DNA from: Candidatus Nitrospira nitrosa
GTDB lineage: Bacteria; Nitrospirota; Nitrospiria; Nitrospirales; Nitrospiraceae
DNA length: 64,000 nt
Assembly (NCBI RefSeq): GCF_001458735.1
Contig: NZ_CZQA01000008.1
Span: 620,001 to 684,000, forward strand
Direction of reading: 5' to 3'
Part shown: piece by piece, positions 8,847-16,745 of the stretch
How positions within the stretch are numbered: position 1 is the first letter of the stretch
How the letters are laid out: every line of letters starts with the position of its first letter
Translations under genes and position numbers: made by a program
Notes under the pieces: model-generated
What the model saw: the letters and a program-made list of their open reading frames with translations, nothing else
The model's database searches: none
Told to the model about the DNA's origin: nothing

Positions 8847-9293
8847 TCAGAGGCGCAACGGTTTGATCGGCGACACGACCGCTGTCGGATCATTCTTCCA
8901 AATCGACTCGTCGGCATCCACGTAGACTTCAACTTCGTTCCCATCCGGATCTTTGAGATAGAGACTTTGACTCACCGTATGGTCGCTCATGCCGTCAATG
9001 GAAATCCCGGCTTGTTCCAACTCCTGCTTGGCCTGACGCAGCTCCTCAAGACTATCCCCAACCTTGACCCCGATATGGTAGAGCCCTCTGCGACACCCTG
9101 TCGGAGGCCCTGGAGCATCCCCGACTTGGATCAACAACAGTTCATGATGTGTGCGCCCAGATGTCAAGGCAACGGCAGTTCCGTTAAAAATTCTTCCAAC
9201 CTCTTTGAACCCTAGCAAACCTTGATAGAAGCCGAGAGACTGTTTCAAATCTTTCACATAGAACACAACGTGGCCAAGGTAATGGGCTTTCAT
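8847..9293 (-). CDS. VOC-family (glyoxalase-like) metalloprotein
   Basis: About 148 residues in two beta-alpha-beta-beta-beta modules. LGHVVFYVKDLKQSLGFYQG carries the first metal-ligand His, and YHIGVKVGD and YLKDPDGNEVEVYVD complete the fold with further candidate ligands (His in YHIG, Glu in NEVEVY). VOC proteins include glyoxalases, extradiol dioxygenases and resistance proteins; single-chain members like this are often dioxygenases or isomerases of quinones or small electrophiles. The start at 9293 is favoured by AGAGG eight bases upstream; GTG at 9302 overlaps the stop of the preceding gene. It is the last gene of the detoxification operon. Confidence 0.85.
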   Translation of the reverse strand: MKAHYLGHVVFYVKDLKQSLGFYQGLLGFKEVGRIFNGTAVALTSGRTHHELLLIQVGDAPGPPTGCRRGLYHIGVKVGDSLEELRQAKQELEQAGISIDGMSDHTVSQSLYLKDPDGNEVEVYVDADESIWKNDPTAVVSPIKPLRL

Positions 9294-9298
9294 CAGAC

Positions 9299-9712
9299 TC
9301 ACCTCTTGCTGGAAATAGATTGACCCAACAGCGCTTTAACCGAAGCATGTGCCAGCACGACATCGGGGCTCCGCTGCAGCGCATCGTAATATTGCCGAGC
9401 GAACCCCTCCCCTTCTTCGGCCGGAGTGAGAAGCGCCTGTACAGACTTCAACAGGTCCCGAAATATCTCACCGTCTGAGACTGCATCCGACTCGCTGAGT
9501 TCATCAAGCTCGGCGATGGACTGGGAAAGCGGACGCAACCAGGCGAACCACGCATCGTTCAACGCGAGTTGCAAAAACTCGCCGTTCGATGGAATGCGCC
9601 CGTGCACACGCTCATACGCCACTCGCTCATCGTCGAGCAAGGCTTTGTGCAGGCGAAGTAACTCCCTACAAATACTATCCAAAGAGGCGTCCCTGCTTCT
9701 TTGCTTCCACAT
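9299..9712 (-). CDS. Conserved hypothetical protein, all-helical
   Basis: 137 residues, predicted mostly alpha-helical, with no signal peptide or membrane segment. The pattern LLRLHKALLDDERVAYERVHG, GEFLQLALNDAWFAWLRPLS and SIAELDE recalls uncharacterised soluble proteins found beside stress and redox genes in proteobacteria (memory-based, not verified). No catalytic or metal-binding motif is apparent. The stop abuts the VOC gene start, and upstream it follows the SnoaL-like gene after about 30 bases, so it belongs to the same operon. GAAGGG precedes ATG 9712. Confidence 0.7.
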   Translation of the reverse strand: MWKQRSRDASLDSICRELLRLHKALLDDERVAYERVHGRIPSNGEFLQLALNDAWFAWLRPLSQSIAELDELSESDAVSDGEIFRDLLKSVQALLTPAEEGEGFARQYYDALQRSPDVVLAHASVKALLGQSISSKR

Positions 9713-9741
9713 GACAACCCTTCAGAGCCTGGAACAGTCCA

Positions 9742-10308
9742 TCATTGCCGGGCCAGTCCTAACTGCTTCATGAACGTCTGGTTGTCCCAGAATAGCCACT
9801 CCTCAGCCATCGTGGTGCCCTCCCAACGGCCGATGGTGACCATGTCCAGCTTGAAAGATTTTCCCGTCGGTGCGATGGTCTTCCCACCCCCACTAGGCAT
9901 CGGCCGTGTGAAGGTGCCCGTCATGGTACCCATCACTGCAGTCCAATTGCCTGATGCGATGCGGATCGGGTGATCGACAATCTTGTGATCGGGTGCAAAC
10001 ACGAACAGGGGCTTGAGCGCTTCGATGTGAGGATCCAACCCCTTGGTGGTGCTGCCGTCAGGATAGTGAACGATGATGTCCTTCGCATGGCTCCTTCCGA
10101 GTTGGTCCCACTTTTGACCGCTGTATACGTTGAAATCAAGGTCATCAAAGTTCGCCAGGTTTGCAGTTTCAACCTGTCGTTGTCGCTGAACCTCGGCGAG
10201 TTGCTGCTGCAGCAGCTCAATATCGGCATTCGATTGTGCCAGGACGATGCGTGGAGAATCAGCCAGCAGGACAAGGCCGAGCGCGGCAAAATACATCCGT
10301 AGCTTCAT
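9742..10308 (-). CDS. Exported SnoaL/NTF2-like protein
   Basis: 188 residues. The N-terminus MKLRMYFAALGLVLLADSPR is a signal peptide, probably cut after VLAQ. A short coiled segment rich in Gln (LLQQQLAEVQRQRQ) leads into an NTF2-like cone: DIIVHYPDGSTTKGLDPHIE, KIVDHPIRIASGNWTAVMGT, and TIGRWEGTTMAEEWLFWDN. This resembles SnoaL-like ester-cyclase proteins; its substrate is unknown. ATG 10308 is chosen because it gives the signal peptide and an ATGA overlap with the VOC gene upstream; a longer frame to 10386 lies inside that gene. Confidence 0.8.
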   Translation of the reverse strand: MKLRMYFAALGLVLLADSPRIVLAQSNADIELLQQQLAEVQRQRQVETANLANFDDLDFNVYSGQKWDQLGRSHAKDIIVHYPDGSTTKGLDPHIEALKPLFVFAPDHKIVDHPIRIASGNWTAVMGTMTGTFTRPMPSGGGKTIAPTGKSFKLDMVTIGRWEGTTMAEEWLFWDNQTFMKQLGLARQ

Positions 10309-10742
10309 GAGAGATACCCTTTTCCTCTCCTTTTCGGGGCGAACATAATCCCCGCTTTTTGCACTTCCTGATACGGAAGCAGCCACACCAACGATTCATC
10401 GCTGAGATCTCCGACTTGAATGCGGTTGCCCCATGGATCACGAAAGTCACAGCGGAAGTCCGGATGCAGCTTTAACTTATACTTCTTCGTCAGCTTCTGC
10501 CGAACTTGTTTGATTTGTTCCGCATCGCGGACCATGAGCCCAAAATGTTTCGTTCGATCCGGCTGCAACGTCTCGACTTCAAAAATCGCCATAAACTGAT
10601 GCTCGCCGAGCTTGCACCAGACCGCGCCTTCCCCCCCGCGCAGCATCTTCAGCCCAAATACATCCTGATAAAACTTCGCCGCTTTCTTGGCATCCGTCAC
10701 TTCGATCACGACGTGGTTGCAGCCATAGACCTGAACGGCCAT
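10305..10742 (-). CDS. VOC-family protein (second copy)
   Basis: 145 residues. NHVVIEVTDAKKAAKFYQDV and FGLKMLRGGEGAVWCKLGE are the first half; HFGLMVRDAEQIKQVRQKL and RCDFRDPWGNRIQVGDLSDE the second. One expected C-terminal ligand (Glu) appears as Gln in RIQVGD, so metal binding may be altered. It shares only the fold with the VOC gene at 8847. The start codon overlaps the upstream DsbA-like stop as TAATG, and the stop overlaps the downstream gene as ATGA, indicating tight translational coupling. Confidence 0.85.
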   Translation of the reverse strand: MAVQVYGCNHVVIEVTDAKKAAKFYQDVFGLKMLRGGEGAVWCKLGEHQFMAIFEVETLQPDRTKHFGLMVRDAEQIKQVRQKLTKKYKLKLHPDFRCDFRDPWGNRIQVGDLSDESLVWLLPYQEVQKAGIMFAPKRRGKGYLS

Positions 10743-11407
10743 TACCCACCGGCCTTTCCCACCGCCGAGCCTGCGGCACTCTCTCTGAAAGCCGCCACCA
10801 ACTGTTCAGGAGGCTGTGCCCCGGAAAGAGCAGAGGTTCCGTTGATCACGAAATAGGGAACGCCTCGAATGCCCAACCGATGCCCTGTCGATTCCTCCAC
10901 TTTCACCTCTTCGACACCCTCATCGCCCGCCAGAAATGTTGCGGCGATGGCTCGATCGAATCCCGCATCAGCAGCGGCTTGTGACAAAGTGTCGATATGC
11001 CCGATATCTCCGCCCTCCAGGAAATAACGGCGAAAGAGCATCTCAACCATTTCATCCTGTTTCCCTTGCCGTCCCGCCCACCAGACCAGGCGATGCGCGG
11101 TGAAGGTATTGGGCGTGCGTGTCATCCGCTCAAAGGCGAACCGGATCCCTTCGGCAGCACCAGCTATCGAAACCTGGTCATAGATCGTTCGCGCGGCGGC
11201 AGGACCCCCGAACTTCATGTCAAGATATTGTCGTCGATCCATTCCGTTGCGCGGCATGGTCGGATTCAATTGAAATGGTCGCCAACGGACGTTCACAGGC
11301 GCACCATCCCAAACCTGTAGCGCCCTCTCAAGCCGCCGCTTGCCCACATAACACCAAGGACAGATGACATCGGAATAGATATCGATACTCAGTACTCGTT
11401 CATTCAT
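10742..11407 (-). CDS. DsbA-family oxidoreductase (FrnE-like)
   Basis: 221 residues with a thioredoxin fold. The CPWC active site is in IYSDVICPWCYVGKRRLE (residues about 16-19), followed by a long helical insertion and the cis-proline loop GVPYFVINGT. The lack of a signal peptide indicates a cytoplasmic FrnE/2-hydroxychromene-isomerase-like member rather than a periplasmic DsbA. Members act as dithiol oxidoreductases or glutathione-dependent isomerases. It overlaps pirin upstream by ATGA and the VOC gene downstream by TAATG. Confidence 0.9.
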   Translation of the reverse strand: MNERVLSIDIYSDVICPWCYVGKRRLERALQVWDGAPVNVRWRPFQLNPTMPRNGMDRRQYLDMKFGGPAAARTIYDQVSIAGAAEGIRFAFERMTRTPNTFTAHRLVWWAGRQGKQDEMVEMLFRRYFLEGGDIGHIDTLSQAAADAGFDRAIAATFLAGDEGVEEVKVEESTGHRLGIRGVPYFVINGTSALSGAQPPEQLVAAFRESAAGSAVGKAGG

Positions 11408-12288
11408 GACAAATGCCCCATTTTGCCCGCCTTGTAGTCCTCGAGCGCTTGAACGAGCTCAATCTTGCTGTTCATGACAAACGGGCCGTAGCGCGCGATC
11501 GGCTCCTTGATCGGCTGGCCGCTCAAGATCAAAAGCCGGCTGTCCTCACGAGCCTCAATGACGACCGACGCCCCTGCCCGCTTGCAGACGATCAATTCCG
11601 CTTCTCCGGCATCGTTCGAGCTGTTTGCCGACACCAGTCCTCGCACGATAAAGAGGGACGTATTATGCCCATCAGACAAAAACACCTCTGCACGTCCTCC
11701 GGCGACCAACTCCAGATCATAGAGTTCAATCGGCGTCACCGTCCTGGCCGGTCCTTTGTAACCCTGGAACGCACCGGCAATGACGCGGAGACGACCTGCC
11801 CCTCCCGCTATCTCAACGGTTGGGATCTGGGCCTTCAGAATCGTCTGGTATCTGGGCACCGACATTTTCTGCGATCGGGGCAAGTTCACCCACAGTTGAA
11901 TGGCCTGAAAGATCCCACCCTTCGTCGCCCAATCAGCCTCATGCAACTCTTCGTGCACAACCCCGGACGCCGCTGTCATCCACTGCACATCGCCCGGGCC
12001 AATCACACCGGCATTTCCGGAGGAATCTCGATGCGCCACAGCCCCCTGATACATAATCGTGACGGTTTCAAAGCCTCGGTGCGGGTGTTCACCCACCCCA
12101 CGAGGATGGTCCGTCGGCTCAAACGCCTGTGGGCCCGCATAGTCCAACAGGAGAAAGGGATCGACAGCTTGGTCCAGCTCGTTGCTTGGGAAGAGATTCC
12201 GCACGGGAAATCCGTCACCGACCATATGGGCTGAGCCAGGCCGATAGACTCCGAGCACCTCTTTAGGAACCAGCGTGCTTGTCGTCAT
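11404..12288 (-). CDS. Pirin family protein
   Basis: 294 residues forming a bicupin. The metal-site motif is in DHPRGVGEHPHRGFETVTIM, where His residues and a later Glu bind the metal. QWMTAASGVVHEELH is also characteristic, and the C-terminal cupin ends with the typical RYGPFVMNSKIELVQALEDY. Bacterial pirins include quercetin 2,3-dioxygenases and proteins that bind other enzymes, for example PDH E1 in Serratia (established for that organism only). AAGGAGG precedes ATG 12288. It heads the overlapping cluster pirin-DsbA-VOC-SnoaL-hypothetical-VOC. Confidence 0.95.
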   Translation of the reverse strand: MTTSTLVPKEVLGVYRPGSAHMVGDGFPVRNLFPSNELDQAVDPFLLLDYAGPQAFEPTDHPRGVGEHPHRGFETVTIMYQGAVAHRDSSGNAGVIGPGDVQWMTAASGVVHEELHEADWATKGGIFQAIQLWVNLPRSQKMSVPRYQTILKAQIPTVEIAGGAGRLRVIAGAFQGYKGPARTVTPIELYDLELVAGGRAEVFLSDGHNTSLFIVRGLVSANSSNDAGEAELIVCKRAGASVVIEAREDSRLLILSGQPIKEPIARYGPFVMNSKIELVQALEDYKAGKMGHLS

Positions 12289-12362
12289 GATGTCCTCCTT
12301 ACCCTACATGCTTCATGAACGTGCTCGTGTAACCCTGGAGAAGCCTCTCGAATCAGCTCAAG

Positions 12363-13220
12363 CTACACCATCCCCCGTAACGCTTCGGACAAGGTGACCG
12401 TGCCTCGCACGAGCTTGGCTGGGAATTCGTATCCAACGGCACCCTTGGAGAACGCCGTGTACATTTCTTCAAACAATTTCGCCGCTTCGTCAGACAACCC
12501 AAACGACTTGAACGTCGGCACCACCGCACTCAGGGGCGCATGTTGCGCCGTGACCGGCTTACCCAGCAGCTGCCCCAGCGCAGCGGCCACCTCATTGGGG
12601 CTGTATTCTTCCGGTCCAGCCAATTCCACGATTTGTTTTCCTCGCCCACCGGCCATGAGCTGCTCTGCGGCAATTCGACCGATATCGTTGGTCGAGATCA
12701 TCGGAATCTTGACTGGAGGGGCGATGAACGTCGGTAAGTCCCCCTGGGCCTTTGCCGCTCCGATGACCGGCGCCCAATTTTCCATAAAGTAGGGCGGCCG
12801 CAGAATGGTGAGGTGCTTCACGGCACCTTCCAGTTTTCCTTCACCGTAATGGACCGCCCTGATAGGGCCTGTCCCGCTCGGCAACTGACCACCGATGGAA
12901 GAGAGATACACCACATGACTAACCGCACTTTTCTTGACCGCCTCTGCGGCTCGATCCATGCGGGCCTGTTGATCTGACAACCAGGCGGTCGCCCCATAAT
13001 TCGGGGGCACCATCAGATAGAGACCTGTGGCTCCCTCAAAGGCCTTGGTCAAGGCCGGCACATCATCTAACGATGCGACCGCAACATCTGCGCCTTTTGC
13101 CTTCCACCCAGCCCCCTTGTCAGCCGAACGGACGACAATCCGCACCGACTGCTTCTGATTCAGCAATGTTTCCACAACCGCCGATCCTGTATTCCCTGTT
13201 GCACCAAGCACGACAAACAT
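12363..13220 (-). CDS. NmrA-like NAD(P)-binding oxidoreductase
   Basis: 285 residues, atypical short-chain dehydrogenase fold. The Rossmann loop is at the N-terminus (VVLGATGNTGSAVVETLL), followed by the basic IVVRSADKG that suits NADPH. HVVYLSSIGGQLPSGTGPI and LRPPYFMENWAP are NmrA/QOR2-type signatures. Members reduce quinones or sense NADP(H). GGGAGG is seven bases before ATG 13220. It lies 74 bases upstream of pirin on the same strand, so it may be the first gene of the detoxification operon. Confidence 0.9.
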   Translation of the reverse strand: MFVVLGATGNTGSAVVETLLNQKQSVRIVVRSADKGAGWKAKGADVAVASLDDVPALTKAFEGATGLYLMVPPNYGATAWLSDQQARMDRAAEAVKKSAVSHVVYLSSIGGQLPSGTGPIRAVHYGEGKLEGAVKHLTILRPPYFMENWAPVIGAAKAQGDLPTFIAPPVKIPMISTNDIGRIAAEQLMAGGRGKQIVELAGPEEYSPNEVAAALGQLLGKPVTAQHAPLSAVVPTFKSFGLSDEAAKLFEEMYTAFSKGAVGYEFPAKLVRGTVTLSEALRGMV

Positions 13221-13423
13221 AGTGAGCCTCCCCTTCTCGTTTCGTATTAACGCAATCCTTCTGCTCTGTGCGGTAAACCTGTCAGACTACACATCACGCC
13301 TCTCACCACGACCACCGGAACAGAGTCACCATGAATCTTCACTATCGCAATAGGCATTCCAGTTTGGCTTCACCGACAAGAAGGGCTCAATCCCGTTGTA
13401 ACTCATAGTTTTTTGTCGGGTGC

Positions 13424-13438
13424 GTCCAACAATTGGAC
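13424..13438. promoter_or_regulatory. Candidate operator: 6-bp inverted repeat
   Basis: GTCCAACAATTGGAC is a perfect 6-3-6 inverted repeat. It sits in the roughly 316-base gap between the divergent NmrA operon (start 13220) and the exported OB-fold gene (start 13537), about 100 bases before the latter. Position and symmetry fit a dimeric repressor site; no regulator is encoded beside it. Nothing else was recognised in the gap. Confidence 0.3.
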
Positions 13439-13536
13439 AGAAAAGAGGATGATTACGAGTGGCGATAGACCGGCACCGTGCCGAATAGTCGGCTCCGGTC
13501 TGCTAGTCTTATCCTAGCCTTTAATGGGAGGCGCGA

Positions 13537-14028
13537 ATGACCGCTTCACATACTCGCATCGGGCTTCGATCCCTCATTCTCATCCTGCCAGTGGTGATGA
13601 CTGCTCATTCCGCATTCGCCTCAGATGAGCGCTCACTACCCTCCCGGGTCGGTTCCGTGAGAATGTCCATCTCCACGTATGAACGGATTCCGATCGCCGC
13701 ACTATTGGCGCATCCGGATCGCTATCAGATGAGGGACGTACGAATCACCGGGACCATCATCGCGCTTCAGACAGATATCGTCCCGAATCGGATGATCTGC
13801 GGAAGCCCTCACGAACGGACAACGCTGACCTTGGAGGACGAGAGCGGACAAATCGAGGTGATTGACCAAGGAGCCTGCGGGAAAAACGTGGGGGCACTGA
13901 AAGCGCCGATGGTGAAGGCAGGGGAACAGGTTGATCTGCTTGTCCAGATTATGGTGACGAAGAATCCAGAGTCCAGAGAAACACTATTGGAAACAACGAT
14001 ACGGTTCCTGGACCGTGTGCGATACTAA
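13537..14028 (+). CDS. Exported OB-fold-like hypothetical protein
   Basis: 163 residues with a signal peptide (about residues 1-28, ending HSAFA-S). The mature part reads like a small OB-fold beta-barrel: ALLAHPDRYQMRDVRITGTI, LTLEDESGQIEVIDQGACG, and QVDLLVQIMV. This resembles nucleic-acid- or ligand-binding OB domains of periplasmic proteins of unknown function. Two cysteines in the mature part (MICGS, GACG) could form a disulfide. GGGAGG six bases before ATG 13537 supports the start. Confidence 0.75.
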   Translation: MTASHTRIGLRSLILILPVVMTAHSAFASDERSLPSRVGSVRMSISTYERIPIAALLAHPDRYQMRDVRITGTIIALQTDIVPNRMICGSPHERTTLTLEDESGQIEVIDQGACGKNVGALKAPMVKAGEQVDLLVQIMVTKNPESRETLLETTIRFLDRVRY

Positions 14029-14049
14029 ATGTTTTGTCGTGGTGGATAG

Positions 14050-14484
14050 TCACTCCCAGCCACTGACTTCGTAGCCTTTGTCTTTCAAACACTTCGTGAC
14101 GGCATCCGCATAGAGAGGATCTGGTTCCAGCGGTTTGAACGTGCCACCGAGTAACCCGACTGTGAACCCGATGGCACTACCGGCGGCAGCCCCTATCGCG
14201 ATTCCAGGCAATCCTCCGACCACTCCAGCCGATGCACCGACCGCTCCTCCAAGTGTCAGACCCAACACCGCCCCTGTTGCCGCATTACTACTTTGGTTGG
14301 TCCCATGCTCCAGTCCAGAGTTGTCGGCTCGCTGCTGGCAGGAGTCGATCTCCTGCTGAGCCACCTGCCTCCCGTACATATGCAGTTGCTTATTGGATCG
14401 TAAGATAGGTTGCGGTCCGGCACAGGCAATGAGGCTGATGAGGAGCACACACACCATTAGCCATTTCCAGGCCCGGTTGATCAC
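14050..14484 (-). CDS. Glycine-zipper lipoprotein (paralogue A)
   Basis: 144 residues. A lipobox (LISLIAC) follows a short basic N-terminus, so the protein should be lipidated and outer-membrane anchored. The centre has Gly/Ala-rich helices with GxxxG spacing (AATGAVLGLTLGGAVGASAG), characteristic of glycine-zipper proteins that pack in or on membranes. The C-terminus has CLKDKGYEVSGW. It is a clear paralogue of the gene at 14811, with matching VAxQxIDxC region, zipper and C-terminal motif. The function of such lipoproteins is not established. Confidence 0.8.
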   Translation of the reverse strand: MINRAWKWLMVCVLLISLIACAGPQPILRSNKQLHMYGRQVAQQEIDSCQQRADNSGLEHGTNQSSNAATGAVLGLTLGGAVGASAGVVGGLPGIAIGAAAGSAIGFTVGLLGGTFKPLEPDPLYADAVTKCLKDKGYEVSGWE

Positions 14485-14810
14485 AACAATCCCTCCAAGG
14501 GAGTTCTACCCAGCTCCTCACTTCTCACCCTTCAAGAAAAATGTCGAGATTATTTCGATTGTGGACAGCGAGCGTCATCAGCCCGAATGACCCAGGATGT
14601 GCTTCGACAAGCTCCGTACGAACGGAAGACAGAGCGCCACATGACAAAAGAGGTTCCTGCTGCGTGCAGTGTCCGATCAGATTCCCCATTCCACTTGCTG
14701 CCCCTTCGGTCAGGCACTGAGGGTGTTCCCATTGCGCGCATCCAACGAGGGCCTTCTGAGGCCGCGCGTTGGGCGAGCACCGAAACAACCTCGGTGCCCA
14801 ATTCCTCCTC
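14485..14810. other. Intergenic region between the lipoprotein paralogues
   Basis: 326 bases with no gene I can support. It contains the inverted second copy of the dispersed repeat at 14602-14625. The sequence downstream of it (about 14626-14800) looks like non-coding repeat material by its lack of consistent frames. Confidence 0.4.
14602..14625 (-). repeat. Dispersed repeat, copy 2
   Basis: It begins CTTCGACAAGCTCCGTACG and is the reverse complement of the copy at 192-215 at 22 of 24 bases. It is intergenic between two minus-strand lipoprotein genes. Confidence 0.55.
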
Positions 14811-15245
14811 TTACTGCCATCCCGTCACGTCATATCCCTTCTCTTGCAAACACCGATTGACAAAGCCCGTGTAGGCTTGGTTGGGCTGATGCGAGGGGCC
14901 GACGATCACAGAAAATAATCCAGTCAGAAGACCCCAGACTGCACCGCTGGCCGCGCCAATCATCGATCCTCGTCCCACAGCTCCAGAGATAGCCCCACCG
15001 ACCGCCCCGCTAGCAGCACCGACACCAGCCCCGACGGCCGTCCCTGTCGCAACTCGCCCGGCTTTACCACTCCCTTCCGAAGCACCAGCTGATTCCGCTG
15101 CCTCCTTGCAGGCATCGATGTCTTGCTCGGCCACTTCCTTTCCCACGGATTGCATATGCGCGTTTGGATACAGCACCGGACGCGCACTCGAACAGGCCGT
15201 AGTCATCAGCACTGCCATCACCGCACCAATCCTGATCCCTTTCAT
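14811..15245 (-). CDS. Glycine-zipper lipoprotein (paralogue B)
   Basis: 144 residues from ATG 15245. Signal and lipobox are MKGIRIGAVMAVLMTTAC; Cys18 is the lipidation site. The N-terminal domain has AEQDIDACKEAAE, then a long Gly/Ala zipper (GAGVGAASGAVGGAISGAVG), and the end is CLQEKGYDVTGW, mirroring paralogue A. A longer reading up to 15296 is rejected because 15245 overlaps the preceding stop as ATGA and begins the signal peptide. It probably sits in the inner leaflet of the outer membrane; the role is unknown. Confidence 0.8.
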   Translation of the reverse strand: MKGIRIGAVMAVLMTTACSSARPVLYPNAHMQSVGKEVAEQDIDACKEAAESAGASEGSGKAGRVATGTAVGAGVGAASGAVGGAISGAVGRGSMIGAASGAVWGLLTGLFSVIVGPSHQPNQAYTGFVNRCLQEKGYDVTGWQ

Positions 15246-15568
15246 GCCTTCACCGGTCCTTTCTCGCCTGGTGGCATTAGTCGAGCCCATAGCCACTCCG
15301 CAGTGACTCCTTTTATATGCAGACGTTTATGCCGAGACCCTGCCCCAGCCTGAATTCGCACATGTGTGCGTGGAACGGCACAGCAGCCGGCGATAAAACG
15401 GATCAGCTCATCATTGGCATCGCCATCATGAGGAGGAGCCGCCACGCGAATCTTGATCGCGTCGCCGTGGATTCCGACACATTCAGTTCGAGCGGCCTTG
15501 GGTTGGACATGCACCATGAGGACCACCCCACCCTCACTGTCTCTCACGATGGCATGCCGGGAAGTCAC
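15242..15568 (-). CDS. DUF167/YggU family protein
   Basis: 108 residues. The family core is intact: VVLMVHVQPKAARTECVGIH, IKIRVAAPPHDGDANDELIR, and the basic tail AGAGSRHKRLHIKG. YggU-like proteins are small, soluble and of unknown function. The GTG at 15568 has no clear ribosome-binding site, but the next Met would remove the first conserved strand. It overlaps paralogue B by ATGA and starts about 14 bases after the CbbQ-like gene ends, so the three are likely cotranscribed. Confidence 0.85.
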   Translation of the reverse strand: MTSRHAIVRDSEGGVVLMVHVQPKAARTECVGIHGDAIKIRVAAPPHDGDANDELIRFIAGCCAVPRTHVRIQAGAGSRHKRLHIKGVTAEWLWARLMPPGEKGPVKA

Positions 15569-15582
15569 GGGAACGGGGACTG

Positions 15583-16398
15583 TTAAAAGATGGCTTTGAC
15601 GAGTTCGAGTATCGCCCGCTGCATATCAGCATCATCGGTAATCGGACGGGCAACAGCCACGTCACAAGCTCTCGCCGCCGGAACCCCCTGCTTGATCAAG
15701 GTCCCGGCATAGATCAAGAGTCTGGTACTGACTCCTTCTTCGAGACCATGATTTCTGAGGTTGCGGACTTTTTGACCGAGCTTGACGAGATTACCTGCAA
15801 TCGTCGGCTCCACACCGGCTTCACGCTGAATCACCCGCGCTTCAATATCCGGAGCAGGGTAGTCAAATTCGATCGCCATGAAGCGCTGCTTCGTGCTTTG
15901 CTTCAGGTCTTTGAGTACGCTTTGATACCCCGGGTTATAAGAGATCACCAGCATAAACTCGTCGGCAGCTTCCACGATCTGCCCTTTTTTCTCGATCGGG
16001 AGCACGCGCCGATCATCACTGAGGGGGTGGATGATAACCGTCGTATCCTTCCTGGCTTCGACCACTTCATCGAGATACACAATGGCCCCCTGTTTCACCC
16101 CGACCGTCAGCGGCCCGTCCATCCAGACCGTCTCTTGTCCCTTGAGAAGATACCGGCCGACCAAGTCCGAAGCCGTCAGGTCTTCATGACAGGCCACCGT
16201 GATCAAGGGTCGACCGAGCTTGTAGGCCATGTACTGAACAAACCTACTCTTCCCGCAACCGGTCGGCCCTTTGAGCATCACAGGCAGTTTGCGCTCTGCC
16301 GCGATGGTAAACAGACCTACCTCCTCACAGACTTCGGCATAAAACGGCTCCTGCCTGATCCGATACTGCGCCACATCGATTTCGCGTACCTGTTGCAT
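15583..16398 (-). CDS. CbbQ/NirQ/NorQ-type AAA+ ATPase
   Basis: 271 residues of MoxR-group AAA+. Walker A is [20 protein letters not shown] and Walker B is [24 protein letters not shown] lies near the pre-sensor loop, followed by [20 protein letters not shown] and the CbbQ C-terminal domain. These motors work with VWA-domain partners (CbbO, NorD) to activate metalloenzymes such as Rubisco, nitric oxide reductase or nitrite enzymes. No VWA partner is present here, which leaves the target open. A longer frame to 16590 adds a hydrophobic stretch that is not part of the family, so ATG 16398 is chosen. Confidence 0.9.
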   Translation of the reverse strand: MQQVREIDVAQYRIRQEPFYAEVCEEVGLFTIAAERKLPVMLKGPTGCGKSRFVQYMAYKLGRPLITVACHEDLTASDLVGRYLLKGQETVWMDGPLTVGVKQGAIVYLDEVVEARKDTTVIIHPLSDDRRVLPIEKKGQIVEAADEFMLVISYNPGYQSVLKDLKQSTKQRFMAIEFDYPAPDIEARVIQREAGVEPTIAGNLVKLGQKVRNLRNHGLEEGVSTRLLIYAGTLIKQGVPAARACDVAVARPITDDADMQRAILELVKAIF

Positions 16399-16745
16399 GA
16401 CTCCACGCCCTTGTATGGAAGACGACCGGAAACCGCCAGAATCATAGCCGGTGAAATACCCATCACCATAAACGGAACAAAGTGCCAAGATCAAGCAAAG
16501 GGGAAAGATTAGGAGGTTACTCGATCTGCGTTGCCATGCAGTACGATTCACCCTTTCCACCTGTATTGCCACCGCTCGTCCTGAGTCCACCAGGCTGTTT
16601 CTATTCAGCCACAGTGAGAAATTGCCGAGCTCCTACGAAAACAGTAGAATGTGTTTGATGTGCCCACAATCAATATTGTCCCTACGCCATACGATGTAGT
16701 CGTGATCCATCATCACATCACGCAATCGGCTGGGAGGAGTGAGAT
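16399..16745. other. Divergent promoter region, CbbQ-like gene / aceE
   Basis: 347 bases between divergently transcribed genes. It should carry the promoters of both, but I could not identify a convincing -35/-10 pair or sigma-54 site. GGGAGGAG at about 16733-16740 is the aceE ribosome-binding site. Confidence 0.4.
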
